64,000 bases of DNA, taken from the NCBI RefSeq assembly GCF_016755875.1, contig NZ_BNED01000005.1, forward strand, positions 3,079,001 to 3,143,000, read 5' to 3'. Origin of the DNA: Streptomyces spororaveus. Its GTDB lineage: Bacteria > Actinomycetota > Actinomycetes > Streptomycetales > Streptomycetaceae. Below, in pieces: positions 54,534 to 62,749 of the stretch. Each line of letters starts with the position of its first letter. The stretch's first letter is position 1. The position numbers and the translations under genes were made by a program. Below the pieces are notes generated by a model. The model worked only from the letters and a program-made list of their open reading frames with translations, was not told the DNA's origin and did not search any database.

Positions 54534-54570
54534 ACCTCCACGGTAGGCCGGTTTCCCCGCGTTCGGCGGG

Positions 54571-55152
54571 TCAGCGCCTGCGCGCGTAGGTGGTCACGAC
54601 CTGCCCGCCGCCGAAGGCCTTGACGCCGGTCAGCTCCAGGTCGCGGCGGGCGAAGCCGGCCCGCGTGAGGGGGACGCCGGCCCCGGTGAGGACCGGGTAG
54701 GTCTTGATCACGAACTCGTCGATCTCCTCGACCAGCTGGGCGGCGAGGTCCGCGCCTCCGCAGAGGTAGATGCCGAGCCCGTCCTGCGCCTTCAGCTCCC
54801 GCACCCGGGCCGCCACGTCCCCGCTGATCAGCTCGACCGCCGGGTCGGGCGTGAGCGCGATCGAGCGCGTGGCCACGTACTGCTTGAGGTGGGCGTACGG
54901 GCTCGTGATCCCCGTCTTGAGGGCCGGGTCGTAGGTGCCGCGCCCCATGACGACCGCGTCGAAGTGCCGGGCGGTCGAGATGTCGACGCCCAGCATGTCG
55001 TGTGCGTGGGTCGGCAGGGTCTCCGGGTACTCGGACGTGAGGTAGCCGAGGTACTCGGGGTCCAGGTACTCGTTGAAGAAGTCGCCGTCCCCGTCCGGGT
55101 CCGCCATGAACCCGTCGATCGAGGTGGCGATGAGGTACGTGAGCTTGCGCAA
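54571..55152 (-). CDS. RibD/dihydrofolate-reductase-like protein
   Basis: About 193 residues from TTG 55152 (MRKLTYLIATSIDGFMADPD), with AAAGAGA upstream; GTG 55167 is an alternative. The strand-helix pattern IATSIDGFMA, VVMGRGTYD, LISGDVAARVRELKAQ and IYLCGGADLAAQL is typical of the RibD C-terminal/YyaP group within the DHFR superfamily. Likely an NADPH-dependent reductase of unknown substrate. Transcribed in the same direction as the GNAT gene, after a 111-base gap. Confidence 0.85.
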   Translation of the reverse strand: MRKLTYLIATSIDGFMADPDGDGDFFNEYLDPEYLGYLTSEYPETLPTHAHDMLGVDISTARHFDAVVMGRGTYDPALKTGITSPYAHLKQYVATRSIALTPDPAVELISGDVAARVRELKAQDGLGIYLCGGADLAAQLVEEIDEFVIKTYPVLTGAGVPLTRAGFARRDLELTGVKAFGGGQVVTTYARRR

Positions 55153-55263
55153 GCGATTCTCTTTCACTGGGGAGTGCCACCGCATCGGAGCACGCCGCAT
55201 AAAGTACTTCGCCTGCAGTGGTTACGCAAGGGGTATCGCCCGGAGGGGCGGGACCGCGGGTCC

Positions 55264-55857
55264 TCAGCCGCGCGGCTTGCGCCACATCGGCCACATCAGC
55301 GGCCCGTCGGGAAGCCGCACGGCCTCCCCCGTGAACTCCCAGCCGAGCCGCTCGTACAGCCCCTTGCTGCGCTCACTGCTCGCCTCCAGGTACGCCGGCA
55401 CGCCCTCGCGGTCGCAGCGCTCCAGCACCGGCCGGATCAGCTCGCCCCCCAGCCCCTGACCCTGCCGGTCCGGGGCGACCGCGATCATCAGCAGGTACTC
55501 GTGCTCCTCCGCCGTCGGGTGCACCGCGCCCGTGAGGTGCCCGACCAGCTCGCACCGCTCGTTGTCCGGGTCCGCGACGGCCCGCATGCGTGCCGGGACG
55601 TCGTCCTCGCCCTCGGGCTCACCCGCCGGGACCCGCAGCCACAGCGCGGCCGCCGAGCCGTCCACGGCGTAGTCGATCCGGCCCTCCTCCAGCGCCACGT
55701 CCACGAAGACGCCCAGGAACTTCCCGTGCACCGCGGCCCGGTGCTCCGGGTCCGGGAAGACCCAGCTGCTCACCGGGTCGGTGCGGAAGGCCTCGTCGAG
55801 CAGCCGTGCCACCGCGTCCCGGTCCGACTGCTCCGCCTGACGTATCTCCAGCGCCAC
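55264..55857 (-). CDS. GNAT-family N-acetyltransferase
   Basis: 197 residues from GTG 55857. Acetyl-CoA signature: LLMIAVAPDRQGQGLGGELI (Q/RxxGxG/A as RQGQGLG), then YLEASSERSKGLYERLGWEF. The substrate is unknown. A good promoter and an adjacent 28-base inverted repeat lie immediately upstream, suggesting tight control by a repressor whose gene is not next to it. Confidence 0.92.
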   Translation of the reverse strand: MALEIRQAEQSDRDAVARLLDEAFRTDPVSSWVFPDPEHRAAVHGKFLGVFVDVALEEGRIDYAVDGSAAALWLRVPAGEPEGEDDVPARMRAVADPDNERCELVGHLTGAVHPTAEEHEYLLMIAVAPDRQGQGLGGELIRPVLERCDREGVPAYLEASSERSKGLYERLGWEFTGEAVRLPDGPLMWPMWRKPRG

Positions 55858-55869
55858 TGGTCACACCCT

Positions 55870-55925
55870 TCACTCACACGTCAACGACCGTGAGTGATCC
55901 TAGAGTTGGCGCGGACATGCGGTAA
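55870..55925 (-). promoter_or_regulatory. Promoter with overlapping operator for the GNAT gene
   Basis: On the minus strand TTACCG (55920-55925), 17 bases, TAGGAT (55897-55902) form a vegetative-type promoter. TCACTCAC and GTGAGTGA (55870-55877 and 55890-55897) form a perfect 8-base inverted repeat around the expected start site. It reads toward the GNAT gene, whose start is 12 bases further on. Confidence 0.65.
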
Positions 55926-55961
55926 GGCCCGTTCCGGCACCGTGCGGTACCGGAACGGGCC
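55926..55961 (-). terminator. Stem-loop terminator after polyprenyl synthase gene
   Basis: GGCCCGTTCCGGCACC and GGTACCGGAACGGGCC pair over 16 positions with one mismatch and a four-base loop. It lies beyond the end of the eshA/polyprenyl synthase operon on the minus strand and before the GNAT promoter. Confidence 0.75.
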
Positions 55962-56004
55962 TCGCCCCCCCCTTCGGCCCCGGGGGCTCCCCCGCCCCCG
56001 GGCC

Positions 56005-56075
56005 TCAGGCCCCCGACCTCAGGCCCCCGAGCTGAGGCCCCCACCCCAGGCCCCCGACCTGAGGCCCCCCGGCCC
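56005..56075. repeat. Degenerate 14-base tandem repeats
   Basis: About five units of TCAGGCCCCCGACC and close variants (TCAGGCCCCCGAGC, TGAGGCCCCCACCC) follow one another in the gap after the polyprenyl synthase gene. C-rich and likely slippage-derived; no coding sense. Confidence 0.7.
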
Positions 56076-56102
56076 CCGGGATCCCGCCGCGCCCCCGCGC
56101 GC

Positions 56103-57146
56103 TCACCTCGTACGGCGCGTCACGAACTCCGCGAGCGCCAGCAGCCCGCCCGCCGCCCCGAGGTCCGGAACGGCCCGGGACAGCTGCTGGACCGCCCGCC
56201 CCATCCGGTCCGCCGCCTGGTCCTGCGCCCAGTCGCGCCCGCCGGCCCGGTCCACCGCGTCGGCCGCCCGGCCCACGTCGTCCCCGGTCATGGGGCCCGC
56301 GTAGAGCGCGGCCAGCTCCGCCCCCGCCGCGGTGCCCGAGCTGAGGGCGGCCACGACCGGGAGGGACTTCTTGCGGGCGATCAGGTCGGCCCCGGCGGGC
56401 TTGCCCGTGTGCCCGGGATCCCCCCAGATGCCGATCAGGTCGTCGATCAGCTGGAAGGCCAGCCCGGCCTCCCGCCCGAAGGCGTCCATGGCGTCGACCT
56501 CGTCCGGCCCGGCCCCCGCGTACAGGGCGCCCAGCGCGCACGCGCAGCCCAGTAGCGCCCCGGTCTTGGCGGTGGCCATGGCCACGCACTCGTCGAGCGA
56601 GACCTGCGGCCGCCGCTCGAAGGCGCAGTCCGCCTGCTGGCCCGCGCACAGTTCGATGACACAGGCCGCGAGCCGGGACGAGGCCGCCGCGGCGGCCGGG
56701 TGCGGGTCCTCCGCGAGCAGCCGCAGCGCGAGCGCCATCATCGCGTCGCCCGTGATGAGGGCGTCGGGTGTCCCGAAGACGGTCCAGGCCGTGGGCCGCC
56801 CGCGCCGCCGGACGTCCTTGTCGATGATGTCGTCGTGCAGCAGCGTGAAGTTGTGCGCCAGCTCCACGGCCGCCGCCGCCCGTACGGCGTCCTCGGCCGG
56901 CCCGGCCCCGGGACCGCGCAGGGCCTGGGCCGCGGCCAGCACCAGGGCCGGCCGGATGGCCTTCCCGGCCCCGCCCGCGGCGGGGCTGCCGTCCTCGTGC
57001 TCCCAGCCGAAGTGGTACATCGCCACGCGCCGCATCGAACCCGGCAGGCTCTCGACCGTGCGGCGCAGCTGCGGGTCGACCGCTTCTCTCGTCCGTTCCA
57101 GCAGGGCCGCGGCGTCCTGGCCCTCACCGGTCGCGATGGCGTTCAC
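56103..57146 (-). CDS. Polyprenyl diphosphate synthase, probable family 2 encapsulin cargo
   Basis: 347 residues from GTG 57146, five bases after the encapsulin stop. First Asp-rich motif LLHDDIIDKD and second FQLIDDLIGIWGD are intact; GGAGKAIRPALVLAAAQALR precedes them. It condenses isopentenyl diphosphate with an allylic primer, product length unknown (geranylgeranyl is common). Polyprenyl synthases next to EshA-like shells are proposed encapsulin cargo. The N-terminal region before the fold is short (about 30 residues) and lacks the long disordered tail usual for family 2 cargo loading. Confidence 0.92.
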   Translation of the reverse strand: MNAIATGEGQDAAALLERTREAVDPQLRRTVESLPGSMRRVAMYHFGWEHEDGSPAAGGAGKAIRPALVLAAAQALRGPGAGPAEDAVRAAAAVELAHNFTLLHDDIIDKDVRRRGRPTAWTVFGTPDALITGDAMMALALRLLAEDPHPAAAAASSRLAACVIELCAGQQADCAFERRPQVSLDECVAMATAKTGALLGCACALGALYAGAGPDEVDAMDAFGREAGLAFQLIDDLIGIWGDPGHTGKPAGADLIARKKSLPVVAALSSGTAAGAELAALYAGPMTGDDVGRAADAVDRAGGRDWAQDQAADRMGRAVQQLSRAVPDLGAAGGLLALAEFVTRRTR

Positions 57147-57151
57147 GGCGG

Positions 57152-58558
57152 TCAGCGCCAGCGTCCGATCTCGACGTTCTCCAGTACGCCGAGCGCGTCC
57201 GGAACCAGCACCGCCGCCGAGAAGTAGGCGGTGACCAGGTAGGAGATGATCGCCTGCTCACTGATCCCCATGAAGCGGACCGACAGGCTCGGCTCGATCT
57301 CGTCCGGGATGCCCGGCTGGTGCAGGCCGATCACGCCCTGCTCGTCCTCGCCGGTGCGCATGCACAGGATGGACGTGGTGCGGGCGTCGCTGATCGGGAT
57401 CTTGTTGCTCGGGAAGATCGGCACCCCGCGCCAGGCCGGCACCCGGTTGCCGCCGATGTCCACCGACTCCGGGTAGATCCCGCGCTTGTTGCACTCGCGG
57501 CCGAAGGCGGCGATCGCCTTGGGGTGCGCCAGGAACAGCTTGGAGCCGCGCCGCATGCTGAGCAGCTGGTCCATGTCGTCGGGGCTGGGCGCGCCGTCGT
57601 GGGGCTGGATGCGCTGGTCGTAGTCGGCGTTGTGGAGCAGGCCGAAGTCGCGGTTGTTGAGCATCTCGTGCTCCTGGCGCTCGCGCAGCGCCTCGACCGT
57701 GAGCCGCAACTGCTGCTCGGTCTGGTTCATCGGGTGGTTGTACAGGTCGGCGACGCGGCTGTGGACCCGCAGGACCGTTTGTGCAATGGAGAGTTCGTAC
57801 TCGCGCGGCCGCGCCTCGTAGTCCACGAAGGTGCCGGGGAGGACGGCCTCGCCCTGGTGGCCGGCGGAGAGCTCGATCGCGGCCTCGCCGTACTTGTTGG
57901 TCTCCCGGTCGGGGCGGGTCCGTACGTCCTCCACGTGCTCGCGCAGCGACTCGACCCGGTCGGCGAGGAGCTGGAAGTCCTGCCGGGACAGCGCGAGGAC
58001 GGTGCCGGAGGTGGCGGCGCGGGCGGTGTACTCCCAAATCGATTCTTCATCGGCGAGGCAGTCGTCGCCGAAGTACGCGCCGTCGGCGACGGTCGCCAGG
58101 ACGGCGTCCTCCCCGTAGGGCCCGGGGCCGATCTGGTCGATGCGGCCGTGGGCGAGCAGGAAGACCTGGTCGGCGGGGCTGCCGAAGGAGGTCAGCTCCT
58201 GGCCGGGTTCGAAGTCGATCTGGCGGCAGCGCTGGGCGAGTTCGCCGAGGACGTCGAGGTCCTCGTAGTCGCGCAGCAGCGGGAGCTCACCGAGCTCGGC
58301 CGGGATCACCTGGACCTGGGTGCCGGTCTTGATGAATTCCACGACGCCGTTGCCGACCGAGTAGCTCAGCCGGCGGTTGACGCGGTACGTGCCGCCCTGC
58401 ACCGACACCCACGGGAGCATCTTCAGGAGCCACCGCGAGGTGATCTCCTGCATCTGCGGCGCGGACTTGGTGGTGGTGGCCAAGTTCCGTGCGGCCGTCG
58501 TCCCGAGACTGCGTTGCGGTGCCTGGGCCTGGGACTCGGAACCTGCCTGGACCGACAT
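57152..58558 (-). CDS. eshA: Family 2B encapsulin shell protein EshA with cyclic-nucleotide-binding-like insertion
   Basis: 468 residues, ATG at 58558. An N-terminal arm ([20 protein letters not shown]) precedes the HK97-type shell fold; a cNMP-binding-like domain is inserted at about 105-205 ([20 protein letters not shown], then [20 protein letters not shown]). The shell continues with [20 protein letters not shown] and ends [17 protein letters not shown]. This is the EshA protein, known for a role in hyphal growth and antibiotic production and later recognised as a family 2B encapsulin. It encloses cargo encoded next to it, here the polyprenyl synthase. Ligand binding by the inserted domain is not assured. 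Confidence 0.95.
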   Translation of the reverse strand: MSVQAGSESQAQAPQRSLGTTAARNLATTTKSAPQMQEITSRWLLKMLPWVSVQGGTYRVNRRLSYSVGNGVVEFIKTGTQVQVIPAELGELPLLRDYEDLDVLGELAQRCRQIDFEPGQELTSFGSPADQVFLLAHGRIDQIGPGPYGEDAVLATVADGAYFGDDCLADEESIWEYTARAATSGTVLALSRQDFQLLADRVESLREHVEDVRTRPDRETNKYGEAAIELSAGHQGEAVLPGTFVDYEARPREYELSIAQTVLRVHSRVADLYNHPMNQTEQQLRLTVEALRERQEHEMLNNRDFGLLHNADYDQRIQPHDGAPSPDDMDQLLSMRRGSKLFLAHPKAIAAFGRECNKRGIYPESVDIGGNRVPAWRGVPIFPSNKIPISDARTTSILCMRTGEDEQGVIGLHQPGIPDEIEPSLSVRFMGISEQAIISYLVTAYFSAAVLVPDALGVLENVEIGRWR

Positions 58559-58741
58559 GTCTTTCCCTTTCGATCACTCCATGGATCTGCGGGTGCAGCC
58601 TTTCAGTACGGAACGTGGTGAGACCATTACACAAAAGGGTGGGACTACTCCTTGTGGGTGCGGGGCACCCTTTGGGGTCACCACGTTCCCCATGGACCCC
58701 CTCAGCCCCATCCGCCCCGCGCTGCGAACCTCGCAGGATCT

Positions 58742-58764
58742 AACTTGCATCCGGGATGCAACTT
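58742..58764. promoter_or_regulatory. NsrR box upstream of nsrR
   Basis: TTGCATC-CGG-GATGCAA forms a perfect inverted repeat with 7-base arms, flanked by A/T-rich ends as in the known 23-base Streptomyces NsrR sites. It ends 17 bases before the nsrR start and indicates autoregulation. Confidence 0.85.
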
Positions 58765-58780
58765 TCTCTACGGTGACCCC

Positions 58781-59236
58781 ATGCGGCTGACCCGATTCAC
58801 CGACCTGGCGCTGCGCGTCCTGATGCGCCTGGCCGTCGAGGAGGCGGACCTCCCGACCACCCGTGACGTGGCGGCGACCATGGAGGTCCCCTACACGCAC
58901 ACCACCAAGGTGGTCGCCAGGCTGCAGCACCTCGGCCTGGTCGAGGCCCGGCGCGGCCGCGGCGGCGGGCTGGCCCTGACCGCCACCGGGCGCGCCGCAT
59001 CGGTCGGCGCGGTGGTGCGCGAACTGGAGGGCGAGGGGGACGTCGTGGAGTGCGAGGGAACCACCCCCTGCCCGCTGCGCGGCGCCTGCGTACTGCGCGG
59101 CGCGCTGCGCCGGGCCCAGGAGGCCTTCTTCGCCGCGCTGGACCCGCTCACAGTGAACGACCTGGTGGCGTCTCCGACCGGACCGCTCCTGCTGGGCATT
59201 TCGAGCAGGGCGCCGACCGGCCCCGGGGGGCACTGA
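58781..59236 (+). CDS. nsrR: Rrf2-family nitric oxide sensor NsrR
   Basis: 151 residues from ATG 58781. Winged helix: MRLTRFTDLALRVLMRLAVE then DVAATMEVPYTHTTKVVARL. The iron-sulfur Cys residues are Cys91, Cys97 and Cys103 (VECEGTTPCPLRGACVL), with the spacing of S. coelicolor NsrR, whose [4Fe-4S] cluster reacts with NO and releases DNA. It controls itself and the flavohemoglobin gene that follows. Confidence 0.96.
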   Translation: MRLTRFTDLALRVLMRLAVEEADLPTTRDVAATMEVPYTHTTKVVARLQHLGLVEARRGRGGGLALTATGRAASVGAVVRELEGEGDVVECEGTTPCPLRGACVLRGALRRAQEAFFAALDPLTVNDLVASPTGPLLLGISSRAPTGPGGH

Positions 59237-59304
59237 CCCGTCCGGACCGGTTCCGGCGGGAGCTCGAACAGAAGCCCGTCCTCCAACGGTCTTCCGCGAT
59301 CAAA

Positions 59305-59327
59305 AATATGCATCTTGGATGCAAATT
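59305..59327. promoter_or_regulatory. NsrR box upstream of flavohemoglobin gene
   Basis: ATGCATC-TTG-GATGCAA has 7-base arms that are nearly the same as the box before nsrR, differing mainly at the centre. It lies 35 bases before the hmp start where bound NsrR would block transcription. Confidence 0.87.
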
Positions 59328-59361
59328 CACACAGTCACATCCATCACGCGAGGAGTTCCGC

Positions 59362-60558
59362 ATGCTGTCCGACAAGTCGAGCGCGACCGTACGAGCCACC
59401 CTGCCCGCTGTCGGAGCGGCGATCGGCGACATAGCCGAGCTCTTCTACACCAGGCTCTTCGCGGCCCACCCGGCACTGATCCGCGACCTCTTCAACCGGG
59501 GCAACCAGAGCGCCGGCCTCCAGAAGCAGGCCCTCGCGGGCTCCATCGCCGCCTTCGCCACCCACCTCCTCGCCCACCCGGACACCCGCCCCGACGTGAT
59601 GCTCGGCCGCATCGCCCACAAGCACGCCAGTCTCGGCGTGACCCGCGAGCAGTACGCAGTGGTCCACGAGCACCTCTTCGCGGCGATCGCCGAGGTCCTC
59701 GGCGAGGCCGTCACCCCCGAGGTCGCCGAGGCCTGGGACGAGGTCTACTGGCTGATGGCGAACGCCCTGATCGCCCTGGAGGAGCGCCTCTACGCCGAGC
59801 AGCGGGTCGTCGCCGGCGACGTGTGGCGCGAGTGGACCGTCACCGGCCGGGCGGAGGAGACGGCGGACTGCACCACCTTCCGGATCGCCCCCGCCGACGG
59901 CGCCCCCGCGCCCGCCCACCGGCCCGGCCAGTACGTCTCGGTCCAGGTCGAACTCCCGGACGGCGCCCGCCAGATCCGCCAGTACAGCCTCATCACCTCC
60001 CCCGGCTCCGCGGTCCGCGCGATCACCGTCAAGCGGGTCCACGGCCCGGCCGCCGCGGGCCCCGACGGCGAGGTCTCCAACCACCTGCACGCCCGGGTCC
60101 GCACCGGCGACACCCTGCGGGTCTCGGCCCCCTACGGCGACCTGGTCCTGGCGGACTCGGCCGCCCCGGTACTGCTCGCCTCGGCCGGCATCGGCTGCAC
60201 GCCGATGCTCTCGATGCTGGAACACCTGGCCGACACCGGGCACGCCGCCCCGGTGACCGTGCTGCACGCCGACCGCTCCCCCGCCGACCACCCGCTGCGG
60301 GGCGACCACCGGGCCCTGACGCACAAACTGGCCGACGCCACGGCCCGGTTCTGGTACGAGCAGGACGCGGAGCCGGGCGACGGCGAGGGCCTCATGGACC
60401 TCACGGCCGTCCCCCTCGCCCCGGGCACCCGGGCCTACCTGTGCGGACCGCTCCCCTTCATGCGGGCCGTGCGCGAGCAGCTGATCGCCAGGGGGCTGCC
60501 GGCCGCCGACATCCACTACGAGGTCTTCGGCCCGGACCTGTGGCTCGCTTCGGCCTGA
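59362..60558 (+). CDS. hmpA: Flavohemoglobin, nitric oxide dioxygenase
   Basis: 398 residues from ATG 59362 with GAGGAGTTCC upstream. Globin domain (1-137) with proximal His in RIAHKHASLGVTREQY; FAD domain with RQYSL (IRQYSLITSP); NAD domain with ASAGIGCTPMLSML and C-terminal YEVFGPDLW. It converts NO and oxygen to nitrate in the cytoplasm using NADH. The upstream NsrR box makes it NO-inducible. Matches the HmpA1 type of Streptomyces. Confidence 0.96.
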   Translation: MLSDKSSATVRATLPAVGAAIGDIAELFYTRLFAAHPALIRDLFNRGNQSAGLQKQALAGSIAAFATHLLAHPDTRPDVMLGRIAHKHASLGVTREQYAVVHEHLFAAIAEVLGEAVTPEVAEAWDEVYWLMANALIALEERLYAEQRVVAGDVWREWTVTGRAEETADCTTFRIAPADGAPAPAHRPGQYVSVQVELPDGARQIRQYSLITSPGSAVRAITVKRVHGPAAAGPDGEVSNHLHARVRTGDTLRVSAPYGDLVLADSAAPVLLASAGIGCTPMLSMLEHLADTGHAAPVTVLHADRSPADHPLRGDHRALTHKLADATARFWYEQDAEPGDGEGLMDLTAVPLAPGTRAYLCGPLPFMRAVREQLIARGLPAADIHYEVFGPDLWLASA

Positions 60559-60691
60559 TCCCTGGCGACTGGCTGGATCGGATCGCTCACCGTACGAATG
60601 CACTAGCCGCGGAAGGTTCGGCTCCACTAAACCGGAGGGTGACGACCCGGGCACACAGGGTGCCCGTCGCGCCCGCACGAAGGAGGCGGCC

Positions 60692-61285
60692 ATGGCCGCA
60701 CCCATGTCCGCGGACCGTTTCATCACCGCACTGCGCAACGAAGGGCTGACCGTCGTCGAGGTCGGCGCCTGGCGCACCCACAACCGCAACCACAAGGGAC
60801 CCTGGGGGCCCGTGCACGGGGTGATGATCCATCACACCGTCACCCGCGGCACCGCGTACACCGTCGAGCTCTGCCGGGAGGGCCACAGCGCCCTGCCCGG
60901 CCCGCTCTGCCACGGCGTGATCGCCAAGGACGGCCGCGTCCACCTCGTCGGCTACGGCCGCGCCAACCACGCGGGCGCCGGTGACTCCGACGTCCTGGCG
61001 GCGGTGATCGCCGAGAAGCGGCTGCCCCCGGACAACGAGACGGACACCGACGGCAACCGGTTCTTCTACGGCTTCGAGTGCGAGAACCTCGGCGACGGCG
61101 AGGACCCGTGGCCGGCGGTCCAGCTCGACGCCATCGCCAGGGCCTCGGCGGCCATCTGCCGCTTCCACCGCTGGACGGCCCGCTCGGTGATCGGCCACCG
61201 CGAATGGCAGCCGGGCAAGGTCGACCCCCGGGGCTTCACGATGGACTCCATGCGCAACCGGATCACCGAACGCCTCAAGCAGTAG
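60692..61285 (+). CDS. N-acetylmuramoyl-L-alanine amidase (PGRP/amidase_2 fold) without signal peptide
   Basis: 197 residues from ATG 60692 with AAGGAGGCGG upstream, an excellent site. Zinc ligands: His in GVMIHHTVTRGT, then NHAGAG and the C-terminal SVIGHREWQPGKVDP. The middle, FFYGFECENLGDGED, is typical of mycobacteriophage/actinophage lysin-like amidases. No secretion signal or wall-binding repeat is seen, so the enzyme is either released by lysis, exported by another path, or a domesticated phage enzyme. Confidence 0.9.
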   Translation: MAAPMSADRFITALRNEGLTVVEVGAWRTHNRNHKGPWGPVHGVMIHHTVTRGTAYTVELCREGHSALPGPLCHGVIAKDGRVHLVGYGRANHAGAGDSDVLAAVIAEKRLPPDNETDTDGNRFFYGFECENLGDGEDPWPAVQLDAIARASAAICRFHRWTARSVIGHREWQPGKVDPRGFTMDSMRNRITERLKQ

Positions 61286-61295
61286 CCTCCGGGAG

Positions 61296-61348
61296 CCCGC
61301 GCGGCCCGGTTCCGGGAAGCGGTTCTTCCCGGAACCGGGCCGCGCGGG
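61296..61348 (+). terminator. Very strong stem-loop after amidase gene
   Basis: A perfect 24-pair stem (61296-61319 with 61325-61348; core GCGCGGCCCGGTTCCGGGAA) with a five-base loop begins 11 bases after the amidase stop. No T-run. Confidence 0.9.
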
Positions 61349-61406
61349 CGAACGACGTTCCGGCCCCGGTTGAGTCTCCCGTGGGGGGAGGCTTCAGGGT
61401 GGGGGC

Positions 61407-62345
61407 ATGGACAGCGACCCGCTCCACTCCATCGGCGAACTCGCGCGCCGCACCGGCCTGTCGGTGAAAACCGTCCGGTTCTACTCCGACCAGGGCATCG
61501 TCCCGCCGACCGGGCGCAGCCCGGCGGGGTACCGGCTCTACGACGCCGGCGCGCTCGCCCGCCTGGAACTGGCCCGGACCCTGCGCGAACTCGGGCTGGA
61601 CCTGGCGACCGTACGCAGCGTGCTGGACCGCGAGACATCCGTACCGGAGGCCGCGGGAGCCCTCGCCGACGCCCTGGACGTACAGATCCGGACCCTGCTC
61701 CTGCGCCGGGCGGTACTCCGCGCGGTCGCCGGACGCAGCCCCACCCCCATGGAGATGGACCTCATGCACCGACTCGCCACGCTCTCCCGGGCCGAACGGC
61801 ACCGCCTGGTGTCCGGCTTCGTCGACACCGCCTTCGAGGGCCCGCACACCAACCCCGAGTTCGTAACCCTGATGCGCTCCGCCCTGCCTGAACTCCCCGA
61901 CGACCCGACACCCGGACAGGTCGAGGCCTGGGTCGAACTCGCCGGGATGTGCGAGGACCCGGACGTCGGCGGGGCGCTGCGCCGCACGGCCGAGGAGCAG
62001 GCGCGGGAGCCGTCCCGGCAGGACGACGTCAGCGCCCTGCACGAGGCCGTCGACCGCACGCTGCGCGAACGGGTCGACGAGGCCGTCGCCGCCGGGCTCC
62101 TGCCGCCGTCCGCGACGGGTGAGTCCCTCACCGCCTCCCTGGGGGCCCTCTACGCCGACGCCTTCGGTCGCGCCGGGGCGGGCGACCTGCGCCGCTGGCT
62201 CCTCGCCCGGCTGCGGCCCGTTCCCGACCCGCACACCGACCGCTACTGGCGCCTCCTGGCCGCGGTCAACGGCTGGCCCGCCTCGCCCACCCTCGCGCCC
62301 GTCCACGCCTGGTTCACCACCGCCCTCGAAGGCGCGGCCCGATGA
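61407..62345 (+). CDS. MerR-family regulator with long C-terminal domain
   Basis: 312 residues from ATG 61407. N-terminal MerR HTH: SIGELARRTGLSVKTVRFYS then GIVPPTGRSPAGYRLYDAGA. A coiled dimer helix (residues 85-110) and a large helical C-terminal region follow, much longer than metal-sensing MerR proteins and more like the drug- or signal-binding type. The stop overlaps the next gene start as ATGA. Confidence 0.9.
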   Translation: MDSDPLHSIGELARRTGLSVKTVRFYSDQGIVPPTGRSPAGYRLYDAGALARLELARTLRELGLDLATVRSVLDRETSVPEAAGALADALDVQIRTLLLRRAVLRAVAGRSPTPMEMDLMHRLATLSRAERHRLVSGFVDTAFEGPHTNPEFVTLMRSALPELPDDPTPGQVEAWVELAGMCEDPDVGGALRRTAEEQAREPSRQDDVSALHEAVDRTLRERVDEAVAAGLLPPSATGESLTASLGALYADAFGRAGAGDLRRWLLARLRPVPDPHTDRYWRLLAAVNGWPASPTLAPVHAWFTTALEGAAR

Positions 62346-62698
62346 GGGCGCGCGAACTGCGGTTCGGCCTGTACGCGGACGAGCAGGGGCTGGCCTGGGT
62401 CGACCGGCTCGTCGACGCCGCGGTGGAACCCCGGTGCGCCCGGATCGTCGGCCGGGACATCGCGGACACCATGCCGGGAGGCGAGCTGCCGACGGCCGGC
62501 ATGTACGACTTCCTCGCGGAACAGTGGGCCCTGGAAAACCCCGGCCGCCCCTGCGGTACCCGCCGGCCGGTCGAGCTCCGCGTCCGCCTGACGTGCTCCC
62601 TGCGCACCTGGCGCTCGATCCGCGGAACAGTGATCAGAACCCTCTGCCCCGAGGGCTCGGCCCCCCACACCTGCCACGTCCCCTGGATGGCCCGCTGA
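62342..62698 (+). CDS. Hypothetical protein coupled to MerR gene
   Basis: 118 residues, ATG 62342 overlapping the MerR stop. Text: MRARELRFGLYADEQGLAWV, RCARIVGRDIADTMPGGELP and RTLCPEGSAPHTCHVPWMAR. Three Cys in the C-terminal half may bind metal or form a disulfide. No family recognised. Coupling suggests a functional link with the regulator. Confidence 0.65.
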   Translation: MRARELRFGLYADEQGLAWVDRLVDAAVEPRCARIVGRDIADTMPGGELPTAGMYDFLAEQWALENPGRPCGTRRPVELRVRLTCSLRTWRSIRGTVIRTLCPEGSAPHTCHVPWMAR

Positions 62699-62749
62699 CC
62701 GGCCGCACGAACGCACACCGACAGGGCCGACGCGCCGCACAATGGACGG

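Noticed and set aside
55970..56100. Possible CRISPR-like array
   Set aside because: Units are only about 14 bases, contiguous without spacers, and low-complexity.
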